A stretch of DNA of 64,000 nt from Treponema parvum. Lineage in GTDB: Bacteria > Spirochaetota > Spirochaetia > Treponematales > Treponemataceae. Shown here in pieces: positions 26,601-34,192 of the stretch; position 1 is the first letter of the stretch; each line of letters opens with the position of its first letter. The translations under genes were made by a program, and so were the position numbers. The notes under the pieces were generated by a model. That model worked only from the letters and a program-made list of their open reading frames with translations. It ran no database searches and was not told where the DNA came from. The stretch spans positions 620,001 to 684,000 of the forward strand of contig NZ_CP054142.1 of the NCBI RefSeq assembly GCF_017893965.1, written 5' to 3'.

Positions 26601-27228
26601 GGCGGACATAGATTATTTTAAGTTCAATAATACGGACGCCGCTTACGAATATTACAGAGCCGCGCTTGAAAATGAAAACGACACTCCTTCAATCCGCTAT
26701 CGGATAGGCGCAATATTGTACGAAAAAAACCGCTTCCCTGAAGCTTTGGGCGCTTTTATCGCCGTAGCGGAGCTTGTTCCGGACGACAATAATCTGCTTA
26801 TGGCTTTGGGAAACGTCCTTTCCGAAAGAAACAGCTATAACGCCGCAAAGGGATATTACGAAGAATTGCTTTCTCATTTGGACGTATTGCGTGCAAACCG
26901 CGGAATCCTTCTTCCCCAAGTCGAAGCGGACGATGCCGATATAGTAGAGCTCTATATGAAAGCTTCAAATAATCTCGGCGTTATCTTATATCATCTTGCA
27001 AGACGCACAGGTAACAGTAACCTCAACGCCAGATCCATTGTTTACTTTTCGGAATCTTTAAGAGCTTGGGACGCCCTTACGCGCAATCAGGTGACGATGA
27101 CGCGGCTTCCGGGTACAAACCTTGCAGAAGAGAATATAAGATATATTTTAAAACCAGTATCTGATTTTGAACCGGCCGTTTATCCCGACATACCGCGGAC
27201 ATTGAGCGGAGAAAAGGGAATCGACTAA
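23695..27228 (+). CDS. Giant membrane-anchored TPR protein with acidic cytoplasmic region
   Basis: 1177 residues. Residues 1-525 are low-complexity and strongly acidic (Asp, Glu, Ser, Gly, Ala), with recurring short DDFD/DDID-type motifs, and look disordered. A conserved block, LNVKLAVEELIVSEEFKDDAI, follows near residue 540. A single membrane segment (IIPLGLICVALGLIGIFLFF) lies at about 618-640. After it come many tetratricopeptide repeats (about 650-1150), for example NPTALYNMARYYLNMANNSA. The N side is probably cytoplasmic and the TPR side periplasmic. The layout recalls the spirochaete flagellar collar proteins, large TPR membrane proteins described in Borrelia. That link is inference from architecture. 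Confidence 0.75.
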   Translation: MPGKTNLQQFSSDVLNIGDEVKVRAARGEKPSIYEIPPDIADTDDSQDFVIGMPEPEELEEDKTQDSSETNTETNEDHGDTGAFVPDIPLPGEDIVAGPSDIPDLDAILNGVVSSGNAAGKAGSAKQSDSADIDLDQLLDSVTGGNRGKDLTGDNLQSQNSAPRSVSEEKTSPDSPIQDTSFSDFGLDNIPDLENISDEDLVPPAKDTGNLGAEPSGGAAAENAGNLSTSSADYMPAVDELGAASVRAGDDAPVSGKTEADASSAGGETAVGGGEGDPFADDDFDGTDSAIDLTGDISEESKEVPDDYTASWDYDVPSENTAAGADGNDKESGSDSGLEETGTSAPGASAAHAEDDFDKDSVSSSADVFGGDFGLDDIDTDVKTPPSTDETAVDDDIDLSALDDIDLSGTDSADLSAGEASFNDEENFDKAGIEDGGGEGHELESGHKPETGSGLDDLNISETDARMGSPGDDFDSMDDEDFSIPGFSDIDEAALDRTVSSKIFPAKEPDSETGDAGASQENSLTEDEYERFKKNLSGYPLNVKLAVEELIVSEEFKDDAIFEVIERVLKKQSARQLASHLEKMLDISLPVPRNFERRTVAEYEAYKASFEYQLKNKIIPLGLICVALGLIGIFLFFTVKQFVYNPLKAVSLYRQGYELLESEEYPQSEQKFKEAVTYKENKKWFYRYARAYRAHKQYERARVMYDDILKRFNNDKPAGLEYADMEWRDLANYEGAVRIINDRVLLYHVNDPDALLQLGDIYLDWGDNGEPENYEKARINYASLMNLYGAKDLYLSRMLRYFIRTDNLREVLQLKDVFFPKKKSLGAQDLTELSGYMFDKIQGGLTPAEEYLRDKIEDVKALMERAIQADPNNPTALYNMARYYLNMANNSAGLNFLDAAIEAFKNVPKTTKADAYRRIDSYRLKGEIYVKQNEIIKAVETYTEGISLYKTQSQSLPGNYIIGKLYSDMADIDYFKFNNTDAAYEYYRAALENENDTPSIRYRIGAILYEKNRFPEALGAFIAVAELVPDDNNLLMALGNVLSERNSYNAAKGYYEELLSHLDVLRANRGILLPQVEADDADIVELYMKASNNLGVILYHLARRTGNSNLNARSIVYFSESLRAWDALTRNQVTMTRLPGTNLAEENIRYILKPVSDFEPAVYPDIPRTLSGEKGID

Positions 27229-27240
27229 AGGAATTTATTG

Positions 27241-27867
27241 ATGAGCGATAGAATAAGCGGCATTCTTATAAAACAGCATATTATTGATCTAAAAAAAGAA
27301 GTGTTCAGAAAATCCATCCATATATGCGCGGGGTTTGTTCCTTTTTTTCTTGCCAAAGCCTATGTGCTTACGATCGTGTTTTTGTGTTTGAGCCTTACGC
27401 TGTACCTGATATTTGAATCTATGAGGATAAGAGGATGCGAAATTCCGCTTGTCTCCGCAATCACCGCCGCAGCTGCGAGAAAGCGTGATGAAAACAAATT
27501 TGTACTAGGCCCCGTTACTCTTGTTTTGGGAATTATTGCGTGTGCGCTTCTTTGGGAAAGGGTGCCCGCTGCGGTCGGCATTTATGCGCTGGCGTTCGGC
27601 GACGGTCTTGCAAGCCTTGTAGGAAAACTGATGGGTTCCATAAAAATTCCTTTTACACGGGGAAAGACCGTCGCCGGAAGTCTCGCCTGTTTTATAGCGA
27701 TTTTTTGTTCTACGTTTTTAGTGCTGCGTTCCGTTAAATCTGCTCTTTTTATAGCCGTTTTCGGAATGTTAATTGAAATACTGCCTTTAAAAAATCTGGA
27801 TAACCTTGTGATTCCCGTTGTGCTGGGCGGAATCGCCCAGTTTATAATCATAAATCAAATTTTTTAA
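27241..27867 (+). CDS. Dolichol-kinase/CTP-transferase-like membrane protein
   Basis: About 208 residues with six hydrophobic helices. The FGDGLASLVGKLMG motif followed by FTRGKTVAGSLACF matches the conserved GDx2AS-(V/I)-(G)-x and GK(S/T)xxGS blocks of the SEC59/dolichol kinase and phytol kinase group, which use CTP to phosphorylate lipid alcohols. In bacteria the substrate may be undecaprenol or another isoprenoid. ATG 27241 is preferred over the TTG three bases earlier because AAAGGA lies about nine bases upstream. It follows the TPR gene by 12 bases and is probably co-transcribed. Confidence 0.75.
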   Translation: MSDRISGILIKQHIIDLKKEVFRKSIHICAGFVPFFLAKAYVLTIVFLCLSLTLYLIFESMRIRGCEIPLVSAITAAAARKRDENKFVLGPVTLVLGIIACALLWERVPAAVGIYALAFGDGLASLVGKLMGSIKIPFTRGKTVAGSLACFIAIFCSTFLVLRSVKSALFIAVFGMLIEILPLKNLDNLVIPVVLGGIAQFIIINQIF

Positions 27868-27995
27868 CCGATCTTTATGCTGCGGTCTTTTTCTTGAGTC
27901 CCGTTTTTACAGGTTTGGGGGCAGGGGAGCCTTGCGGTCTTGATGCAGTTTGCAACGCGCCTTTCGCCGTAAGTGTTTTACGCAGTATCGTACCG

Positions 27996-28811
27996 TCACT
28001 GCCACAGATATTTTCTGTGCAGGTTTGAAAGATATAAGTACGTACCTGATGCCATAAGCGAAGTTCCTGCAAAAAGTTTTAAATAGTTGTCGGTATTGCA
28101 AAGGATAAAATAGCCTGTGACGAGAGTTGCATAGCCGGCGGCGGTTTGCCTTATCCTTTCCGATCCTTGCTGTATGCCGGCTGCAAGGATCGAAACACCC
28201 GAAAGCAAAAAGACTGAAAATCTGAAGATAAAAAGAAACGTCTGATAGCCCCATTTTATAGTGCACAGATGGGTAACCTGTATGGAATTTATGGGAATAA
28301 TGGCGCAGCATACCATCGACGTAAAAAAGATCATAGTCATATTGCGCTCTTCGTTTAGACGCTGTTCAGGATCGCTCATTAAGGCTATGAATAAAAAGCT
28401 TAAAGGACAAAGCATTCTGCCTAAAACTATCACCCTTCCGGCAAACAATACCAAAGGCGACGTAAAAGCCCACGATCCGTTCAACGGGATGATAAGCCTT
28501 GCGGATTCCGTTAGACATCCGATCAAAAATGCGCTGAAAAAAAGTATTTCAATGGTCTTTGTTTTTGCAAAATTGCTGTATACGAAAATCTGCGTAATAA
28601 TCGTATACAGCATAAAGACAAAGATCGAAGTGATCACTGCGGAAAATTCATATCTTAATAAGAACAGGCTGCCGGATCCCTGCCTTTCGGGAGGAAGCAG
28701 AATATTTCCCTTGAAATTAAAAAGAAAAAAAACAACAGCGATAGCAACGCAGCTTATAATCGAAGCTATCCTGAGCAATAAAAACATACGATCTCTTGTC
28801 GCTATAGTCAT
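27996..28811 (-). CDS. Seven-helix membrane protein of unknown function, possibly frameshifted at its end
   Basis: 271 residues with about seven hydrophobic segments, for example IASIISCVAIAVVFFLF near residue 18, and short charged loops (DPEQRLNEERN). I do not recognise the family; it resembles sensor-type 7TM input domains but has no output domain. After the stop, the next reading frame continues with a protein-like Pro/Lys-rich tail (TLTAKGALQTASRPQ then PKPVKTGLKKK) to 27878. A one-base frameshift may therefore have shortened the product. The gene is convergent with the dolichol-kinase-like gene and has a leaderless-type promoter. Confidence 0.65.
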   Translation of the reverse strand: MTIATRDRMFLLLRIASIISCVAIAVVFFLFNFKGNILLPPERQGSGSLFLLRYEFSAVITSIFVFMLYTIITQIFVYSNFAKTKTIEILFFSAFLIGCLTESARLIIPLNGSWAFTSPLVLFAGRVIVLGRMLCPLSFLFIALMSDPEQRLNEERNMTMIFFTSMVCCAIIPINSIQVTHLCTIKWGYQTFLFIFRFSVFLLSGVSILAAGIQQGSERIRQTAAGYATLVTGYFILCNTDNYLKLFAGTSLMASGTYLYLSNLHRKYLWQ

Positions 28812-28817
28812 GTAAAA

Positions 28818-28846
28818 ATCATAATAGTTAGCCTTATTTTAGTAAA
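28818..28846 (-). promoter_or_regulatory. Promoter of the 271-aa membrane protein (leaderless type)
   Basis: On the minus strand TTTACT (28841-28846) and TATGAT (28818-28823), spacing 17. The ATG at 28811 follows after six bases. Confidence 0.5.
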
Positions 28847-28953
28847 GACTTACTTATAAATTCCGAAAATAAAAGGGAATAGGAAAGGCTCCTGACAATA
28901 GAAGTCTTATAATGTTTATGACCGAATTTTTCGCTTCAATATTTGGAGGATGT

Positions 28954-29658
28954 ATGAAAAAATTCATTCCGTTTGCTTTTTTATCTTTCTTTTTAGGGAT
29001 GTACATATTTGCAGGAGACGCCGCCGTTTTTGTGGATGAAGGTTTTTCAAAAGACGGTTCGATATATGTTTTCGGCCAATACGGTAAAAAAGATCGTTCG
29101 TTTGAGCCGTATGCGGAAATTTTCGTCGTTGACGTCGCTAAAAATGATTTTGTTACAGGCGGAATATTTAAAAGCGAAGTAGGGCAGAGTTCGGTGTCTG
29201 AAAGCGCCTTGAGCGTGTTTGAAAAACTGGAAGCGAAAAACTTTCTTAAACTTAAAAAATACGATCTTAAAAAGACAAATGCGGATAATCTGTTGTATGT
29301 TTCATCCGATGAAAATAAAAAGGGTTTTGAAAAGATCGTCTTTTCCGATTTTGCAGCGTCCACCCTTGCGGAGCCTGTTAAATGGTCTGTAGAGCTGATT
29401 CCTTCCGTTTCAGGAAACGCTGATAACGCGAGTTCCTCATTTTATATTTCCGTAAAAAAGCAGGACGCCTCCGGCCGCGTAATAAAAGAATATAAAGCCG
29501 GTTCGCCCGACATAAGACGTAAAGGCGTATCGGGATACAATATCGAAAAAATCCTCAGGGACGATTATCAAAAAAGCCTTGTCTTTGTAATTGAAAAGAC
29601 CGTCGAAGATAAAAACGGAATTTCCATAAGATACATGGTAGAAACACTGAAACTGTAA
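28954..29658 (+). CDS. Secreted protein of DUF2259 family
   Basis: 234 residues from ATG 28954, which has GGAGGA a few bases upstream; a longer frame starting at 28912 lacks such a site. The N terminus, MKKFIPFAFLSFFLGMYIFAG, is a signal peptide. The next stretch, DAAVFVDEGFSKDGSIYVFG followed by QYG and PYAEIFVVDV, is characteristic of DUF2259, a family of spirochaete predicted secreted proteins. The remainder is beta-rich with VSVKK/RRKGV-type segments. The role is unknown. It is probably periplasmic. Confidence 0.75.
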   Translation: MKKFIPFAFLSFFLGMYIFAGDAAVFVDEGFSKDGSIYVFGQYGKKDRSFEPYAEIFVVDVAKNDFVTGGIFKSEVGQSSVSESALSVFEKLEAKNFLKLKKYDLKKTNADNLLYVSSDENKKGFEKIVFSDFAASTLAEPVKWSVELIPSVSGNADNASSSFYISVKKQDASGRVIKEYKAGSPDIRRKGVSGYNIEKILRDDYQKSLVFVIEKTVEDKNGISIRYMVETLKL

Positions 29659-29781
29659 AATATTTTGACTGTTTTGTAAGCAAAGCTTGATCCGCCGCGT
29701 GTTTTGCACATTTTTGCACATTTTTGCGGTGATTTTTTTCCGTTTTTGCATTTCTCTGCAATTATTGTTGCGGAGGCGCTT

Positions 29782-30954
29782 ATGCAAAAGACGGCAAGAT
29801 CGAAAGACCGGAAATTATTTTTAAAAAGATTCTTTTCTGTTTTTTTTCAAACTCTGTTTTGGAGCGTTGCGGTACTGTCTTCAGTTTATAATATCTCGTG
29901 CCGCATATCCGCCGAAGGAATACAAATTCTTTCAGGCGATTACGAGTCTCCTAAAATTCTTTCAATAGTTGCGGAATCCGAAAAAAAGATAAGGGTCAGC
30001 CTTTCCGAAGAAGTAAACGTGATAGGCTTAACTTTAAGCAAACAGTCCGCCGTTTTATCCGATACTTTGACGTCCGTGTTCGGCGGAGAACCTGATAATG
30101 AATTTTTTCCCTCGTCGCTTTACGCTGCGTGCGGCGTTGAAAATTCGATACCGATTTCTATAGAAAGCGAAGAAGGCGGAAGGCTCATAATATGCAATCT
30201 CGCTATGCCCACCGAAATAGGGCGAAAATATGTTTTATACGGAGAAATAGAAGATAAAAACGGCAATACGCTTACCTTTTCTTCACCGGTCATAGGATTT
30301 AATCCCCGTGCGGCGAGAGTCGTGTTCAGTGAAATTCAAGACAGATCTACCGAAAAAGGCGGTGTGGAATTTATAGAGCTTTACGTGTTGGAACCGGGCA
30401 ATCTGTCGGGGCTTGTAATTTCAAGCGCAAACGACGGGAAAGACTATGACGTCTGCCTTCCGCCCGTAGAAGTCGATGCCGGAGATTTTGTTGTCGTGCA
30501 TTTAAGAAATTCGGGGGACGGTTGTATTTCGGAATACGGCGACGATCTGGAGCTTTCAACGGCTCAGGGAAGCAGTTCTTCACGCGACATCTGGATCGTT
30601 AATACCGACAGCCGGTTGGGTTCCACGCAGGATGTGCTTTTGCTCGAAGACGGCAACCGCTCTTCATTGATCGATGCGTTTTTATATACCAAAAACTCAA
30701 AGACACAGTGGATGAAAGCGCCTTTGGAAGAAGCCGCCCGAAGAGCGTATGAAAGCGGCATATGGAAAAACGGGTGTTCGATAGATAATGCTTTTAAAGT
30801 TTCAGGCGATTCCATGCAGTGTATTTTTGCACGAAAGAATTTATCTGCGTTGGATTCGGCCGCAGAATCCGGAACACTGCCTGCAGGGGGAATAAGAGTT
30901 GTTCCTGAAGATTGGGAAAGAAAGACGGCATCTTCGGTAACTCCCGGAAGGTAG
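29782..30954 (+). CDS. Secreted protein with lamin-tail-like beta-sandwich domain
   Basis: 390 residues from ATG 29782 (GCGGAGG upstream; the frame is open 78 bases further but the extension is not supported). A basic start and long hydrophobic helix (about residues 12-38) act as signal or anchor. The C-terminal half holds VVFSEIQDRSTEKGGVEFIE and GDFVVVHLRNSGDG, the pattern of lamin-tail (LTD) domains, which start with a (V/I)xINEI-like strand and contain FIEL(Y/F). Such domains mediate surface or envelope interactions in bacteria. The first half may contain a Big/CBM-type sandwich. Tandem TTTTTGCACA copies lie just upstream (29703-29730). Confidence 0.6.
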   Translation: MQKTARSKDRKLFLKRFFSVFFQTLFWSVAVLSSVYNISCRISAEGIQILSGDYESPKILSIVAESEKKIRVSLSEEVNVIGLTLSKQSAVLSDTLTSVFGGEPDNEFFPSSLYAACGVENSIPISIESEEGGRLIICNLAMPTEIGRKYVLYGEIEDKNGNTLTFSSPVIGFNPRAARVVFSEIQDRSTEKGGVEFIELYVLEPGNLSGLVISSANDGKDYDVCLPPVEVDAGDFVVVHLRNSGDGCISEYGDDLELSTAQGSSSSRDIWIVNTDSRLGSTQDVLLLEDGNRSSLIDAFLYTKNSKTQWMKAPLEEAARRAYESGIWKNGCSIDNAFKVSGDSMQCIFARKNLSALDSAAESGTLPAGGIRVVPEDWERKTASSVTPGR

Positions 30955-31028
30955 ACGAAAGACAGCCGATTGCGCACAGGCGGAAATACAGGTAGAAAAT
31001 TCTTCGCTGTTGTGATATATTTTGCGGC

Positions 31029-33308
31029 ATGGTTGAATTATTGGCGCCCGCCGGAAATGTCGAAGCGCTGGACGCTGCGATAGGCGAAGGAGCCGACGCA
31101 GTATATTTGGGATTAAAGAGTTTTAACGCAAGGCTCCGCTCTTCAAATTTTGCATGGAATCAGTTTGAAGCCGCCGTGTATTCTCTGCATCGCCTTGGCA
31201 AAAAAATATATGTGACAGTTAACACCGTTGTCGAGGACAGAGAGACGGAGCGCCTTTATCGCTTTTTGGAATATTTAAATCGCGTCGGGCCGGACGGTCT
31301 CATCGTTCAGGATTTTGCCGTGCTGCGCATGGCAAGACAGTTTTTTCCCGATATGGTTTTACACGCTTCAACACAGATGAACGTCGAGAGCGCCGCCGCC
31401 GTAAACCTTTTGAGCAGGGAAGGCGTAAAACGCGTGGTTGTCGCCCGTGAACTCGGACTTGAAGAGATTCGCGCGATAAAGGCAAGAACTAACGCTGAAC
31501 TCGAGATGTTTGTTCACGGGGCCTTGTGCGTAAGCGAGTCGGGGCTGTGTCTTTTTTCCAGTTTTCTCGGCGGCAAATCCGCTAACAGGGGAATGTGCAC
31601 TCAGGCGTGCCGAAGGTTTTATACGGCCGACGTTCCGGGCGGGTACAAGCAGGGATATTATTTTTCTCCGTATGATCTCCAGCTTATCGATCGGATACCG
31701 GAACTTATAGAAGCCGGAGTGGATTCTTTTAAAATTGAAGGGCGGATGAAGAGCGCCGAATATGTCGGAAGCGTCGTTTCCGCCTACAGGTATGTGATCG
31801 ATCATTACAAAGACAATAAAAAAGAAACCGTCGCCGCGGCGAAACGTATGCTCGCAACCGATTTTGCGCGCAGTAAAACTTCTTATTGGTACGGTTTTAA
31901 AAGCATAAAAGATGGAATGGAAAATGCCGGAAAAGCGATACTGAATCCCGATCAGGCCGGCGGAACGGGGATCTTTCTTGGAACCATAGAATCTTCCAAG
32001 GTGATTAAAAATAAGTCCCAAATTAAGGCTCCTTACTTCGGGAATGAGGGCGAAAGAGAATCGGGAGAAGACAAAGACTTTCCCGCTGATGATAAAAAAG
32101 GCGATATATATGTGGTCCTTTTAAGCGGGGGAACATATGACCCTGAAATAGGCGATTCCATACGTCTTCATAAAAAGGACGATTCCGGCAGAAAGAGCCA
32201 TAAGGTGCGTTTCGTTACGGTAGACAAAAACGGGCGCCGCTGGATAGATATTCCCTCGGATTTTTCAAAGGGGGACAGCGTCTACCTGCTTCAGACAAAA
32301 GCCATGTCAAAACATTATTCCCGCGTTTTGCCCAACGACATTTCATCGTTCAGGCGCCAGCCGGGAGCGGGAAGGCTTCCTATCCTTGATTTGACGCCGA
32401 TAAAAAAAGGCGAGCTCTTGTATTTCCCTGAAGGATTGTACGTCCAAGTTTCTACATTGGAAGATTTGTTTGTTATTCAATCGGCCCGTCCGGTCAGGGT
32501 TATATTGGAATTGAACGGCGAAACGGCATCCGCTCTTAAAGAAAAGAAGATAATTCTGCCGTTTTCAAAAAAACAGATTTTTTTGTCGCTGGATCCGTTT
32601 GTTCCCGAAGGAACGTACGACACTCTCAAAGAGACGATCGAGTTTCTTGTAAATGACGGTTTTAACGTTTGGGTTGTCAATAATATCGCCCACATTTCCA
32701 TGCTCAGAGGGAAAAATGTAAATATCGTGGCAGGGCCTTATCTTTACACGTTTAACAGGTGGGCCGTATCTTGGCTTGAAAATCAAAACATCGGCGCCTT
32801 TATAAGTCCCTATGAAAATTCCCGTAAAAACCTCGAAGCTACTTACGACAGGCAGTTCAGGCAGAGGGTTTTGGTTCCCGTTTTCGCCTATCCGGCCTTG
32901 TTTAGAATGCGTTTTAAACTTCCCGCCGACTATGATTTTACATATTTTACCGACAAGGAAGAAAAGGAATTTAAAGTGAATTCTACGAACGACGGCTCGT
33001 TCGTCATGCCGGAAGAACCTTTTTCGATTTTGGATAAGACTGAAATCATCAGATCGGCAGGCTTTAAAAGCTTGCTCATCGATCTTTCGAAGACAAGGGT
33101 TTCCAAAGGTGATTTTAAACAGATTGTAAATGCATATTTGAAACATCTGGTTTTGCCGGGAACGTCGCGCTTTAATTGGAAAGACGGGTTTTATTCCCAG
33201 GAAAAGATCGATGAGCGCAAGGCTGTTGCGGCCGCTTATGCTGCAGGAACCTTCCGTCCTGAATACGGCGCCTCTAAGAAAAAAAAGACGCGTTTCGGTA
33301 AAAGGTGA
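31029..33308 (+). CDS. U32 family peptidase / RNA hydroxylase-type protein
   Basis: 759 residues. The start, MVELLAPAGNVEALDAAIGE, and the cysteine-bearing block FVHGALCVSESGLCLFSS with GGKSANRGMCTQACRRFY are diagnostic of the U32 family. Members include tRNA- and 23S-rRNA-hydroxylation proteins TrhP and RlhA and proteins named as collagenases (PrtC). The four conserved cysteines may bind an iron-sulfur cluster. The long C-terminal part beyond residue ~320 corresponds to the extended U32 subgroup with a DUF3656-like region, and contains a Lys/Arg-rich tail. RNA modification is more likely than proteolysis; that is from knowledge of the family. A TATATT -10 box ends seven bases before the ATG, so leaderless initiation is possible. 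Confidence 0.9.
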   Translation: MVELLAPAGNVEALDAAIGEGADAVYLGLKSFNARLRSSNFAWNQFEAAVYSLHRLGKKIYVTVNTVVEDRETERLYRFLEYLNRVGPDGLIVQDFAVLRMARQFFPDMVLHASTQMNVESAAAVNLLSREGVKRVVVARELGLEEIRAIKARTNAELEMFVHGALCVSESGLCLFSSFLGGKSANRGMCTQACRRFYTADVPGGYKQGYYFSPYDLQLIDRIPELIEAGVDSFKIEGRMKSAEYVGSVVSAYRYVIDHYKDNKKETVAAAKRMLATDFARSKTSYWYGFKSIKDGMENAGKAILNPDQAGGTGIFLGTIESSKVIKNKSQIKAPYFGNEGERESGEDKDFPADDKKGDIYVVLLSGGTYDPEIGDSIRLHKKDDSGRKSHKVRFVTVDKNGRRWIDIPSDFSKGDSVYLLQTKAMSKHYSRVLPNDISSFRRQPGAGRLPILDLTPIKKGELLYFPEGLYVQVSTLEDLFVIQSARPVRVILELNGETASALKEKKIILPFSKKQIFLSLDPFVPEGTYDTLKETIEFLVNDGFNVWVVNNIAHISMLRGKNVNIVAGPYLYTFNRWAVSWLENQNIGAFISPYENSRKNLEATYDRQFRQRVLVPVFAYPALFRMRFKLPADYDFTYFTDKEEKEFKVNSTNDGSFVMPEEPFSILDKTEIIRSAGFKSLLIDLSKTRVSKGDFKQIVNAYLKHLVLPGTSRFNWKDGFYSQEKIDERKAVAAAYAAGTFRPEYGASKKKKTRFGKR

Positions 33309-33558
33309 ATAATTGTTGGAAATCGGGAACTGTCCAAAAACTTAAGCTTTGGGACAGCCTCATGTGCCGCCCGTAATCGGCAATTGCGGTTTTTTTCGGG
33401 CGGAATGCACAACGCACAGCCGATCGATCGACTGATCAAGCTGGAACCAATCGATCATCATCATTGCGACCGGCTGTCTGGTATTCGTGCGGAGATTTCA
33501 ATACCTCGCTGCCGCTTGAGGCTTCGCTGTCTGAGGCGAGATTGTTGATTACACCGCG
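33309..33558. other. Intergenic stretch with decayed hairpins
   Basis: CTGTCC...GGGACAG inverted repeat (33334-33354), a relative of the 13311 hairpin, then CCGCCCG...CGGGCGG arms (33367-33403). The rest shows no gene. Confidence 0.45.
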
Positions 33559-34008
33559 CTAAAATACCGGCTGAGTAACCTCCCCAGCCTCTTTGAGCTG
33601 CATTATTTCGGAATCGGCTTCGTTCGCCTCTTTAACTTCCGAATTATTTTCCGTGTTTTTTGATATTTCGTCGGTTTTTTTCAGCGGTTTCATCTCGATG
33701 TGTTCGGCGATCACTATGATCTTGCTTCTGTTTTCGCCTTCGGGCGTCTTCCATCTGTTTTGTTTTAACCTTCCTACTACGCGTACACCTCTGCCTTTTT
33801 CGGCTGCGCCGGCGCAAAATTCCGCAAGTTTACCGTAACTTTCCACGTCGAAGTATGAAACTTCCGTATCGTATCCGCCGCTTGCGTTTTTATAATAGCG
33901 GTCTACAGCCAGAGGCAGCACGCAGATGCTCGTGCCCTTAGGCGAGAGTTTAAGCTCGGGCTTTTTTACGGCATTCCCTTCCAAAATAGTCGAATTGAGT
34001 TTATTCAT
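33559..34008 (-). CDS. ssb: Single-stranded DNA-binding protein
   Basis: SSB, 149 residues, with an OB fold covering about residues 1-110: MNKLNSTILEGNAVKKPELK, VSYFDVESYGKLAEFC, and GRGVRVVGRLKQNRW. It coats single-stranded DNA in replication and repair. The C-terminal tail is acidic and Gln/Glu-rich but ends QPVF rather than the usual DDDIPF, so partner recruitment may differ. AGGAGGAAAT precedes the ATG. It is convergent with the U32 gene. Confidence 0.92.
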   Translation of the reverse strand: MNKLNSTILEGNAVKKPELKLSPKGTSICVLPLAVDRYYKNASGGYDTEVSYFDVESYGKLAEFCAGAAEKGRGVRVVGRLKQNRWKTPEGENRSKIIVIAEHIEMKPLKKTDEISKNTENNSEVKEANEADSEIMQLKEAGEVTQPVF

Positions 34009-34192
34009 ATTTCCTCCTGATAAAAAACTCCTGCATAAGTGATTAGCGGCAGTCTGTGCAAAAAAAAACAGCGATCACCAAAGGTTCTCACTGTTATTAA
34101 TTGCTGTGAAGTTGAATTTCGGAAAATAAAATTGCGGGAAATGACGCATTATATTCGCTAAAGCGGATTGCAGATAAGTTTTAGAGGCGGTC

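Noticed and set aside
28912-28953. 14-codon extension of the DUF2259 protein
   Set aside because: The signal peptide begins at ATG 28954, with GGAGGA just upstream.
31368-32021. 217-codon minus-strand frame
   Set aside because: It is antisense to the conserved U32 domain; only the plus strand shows family motifs.
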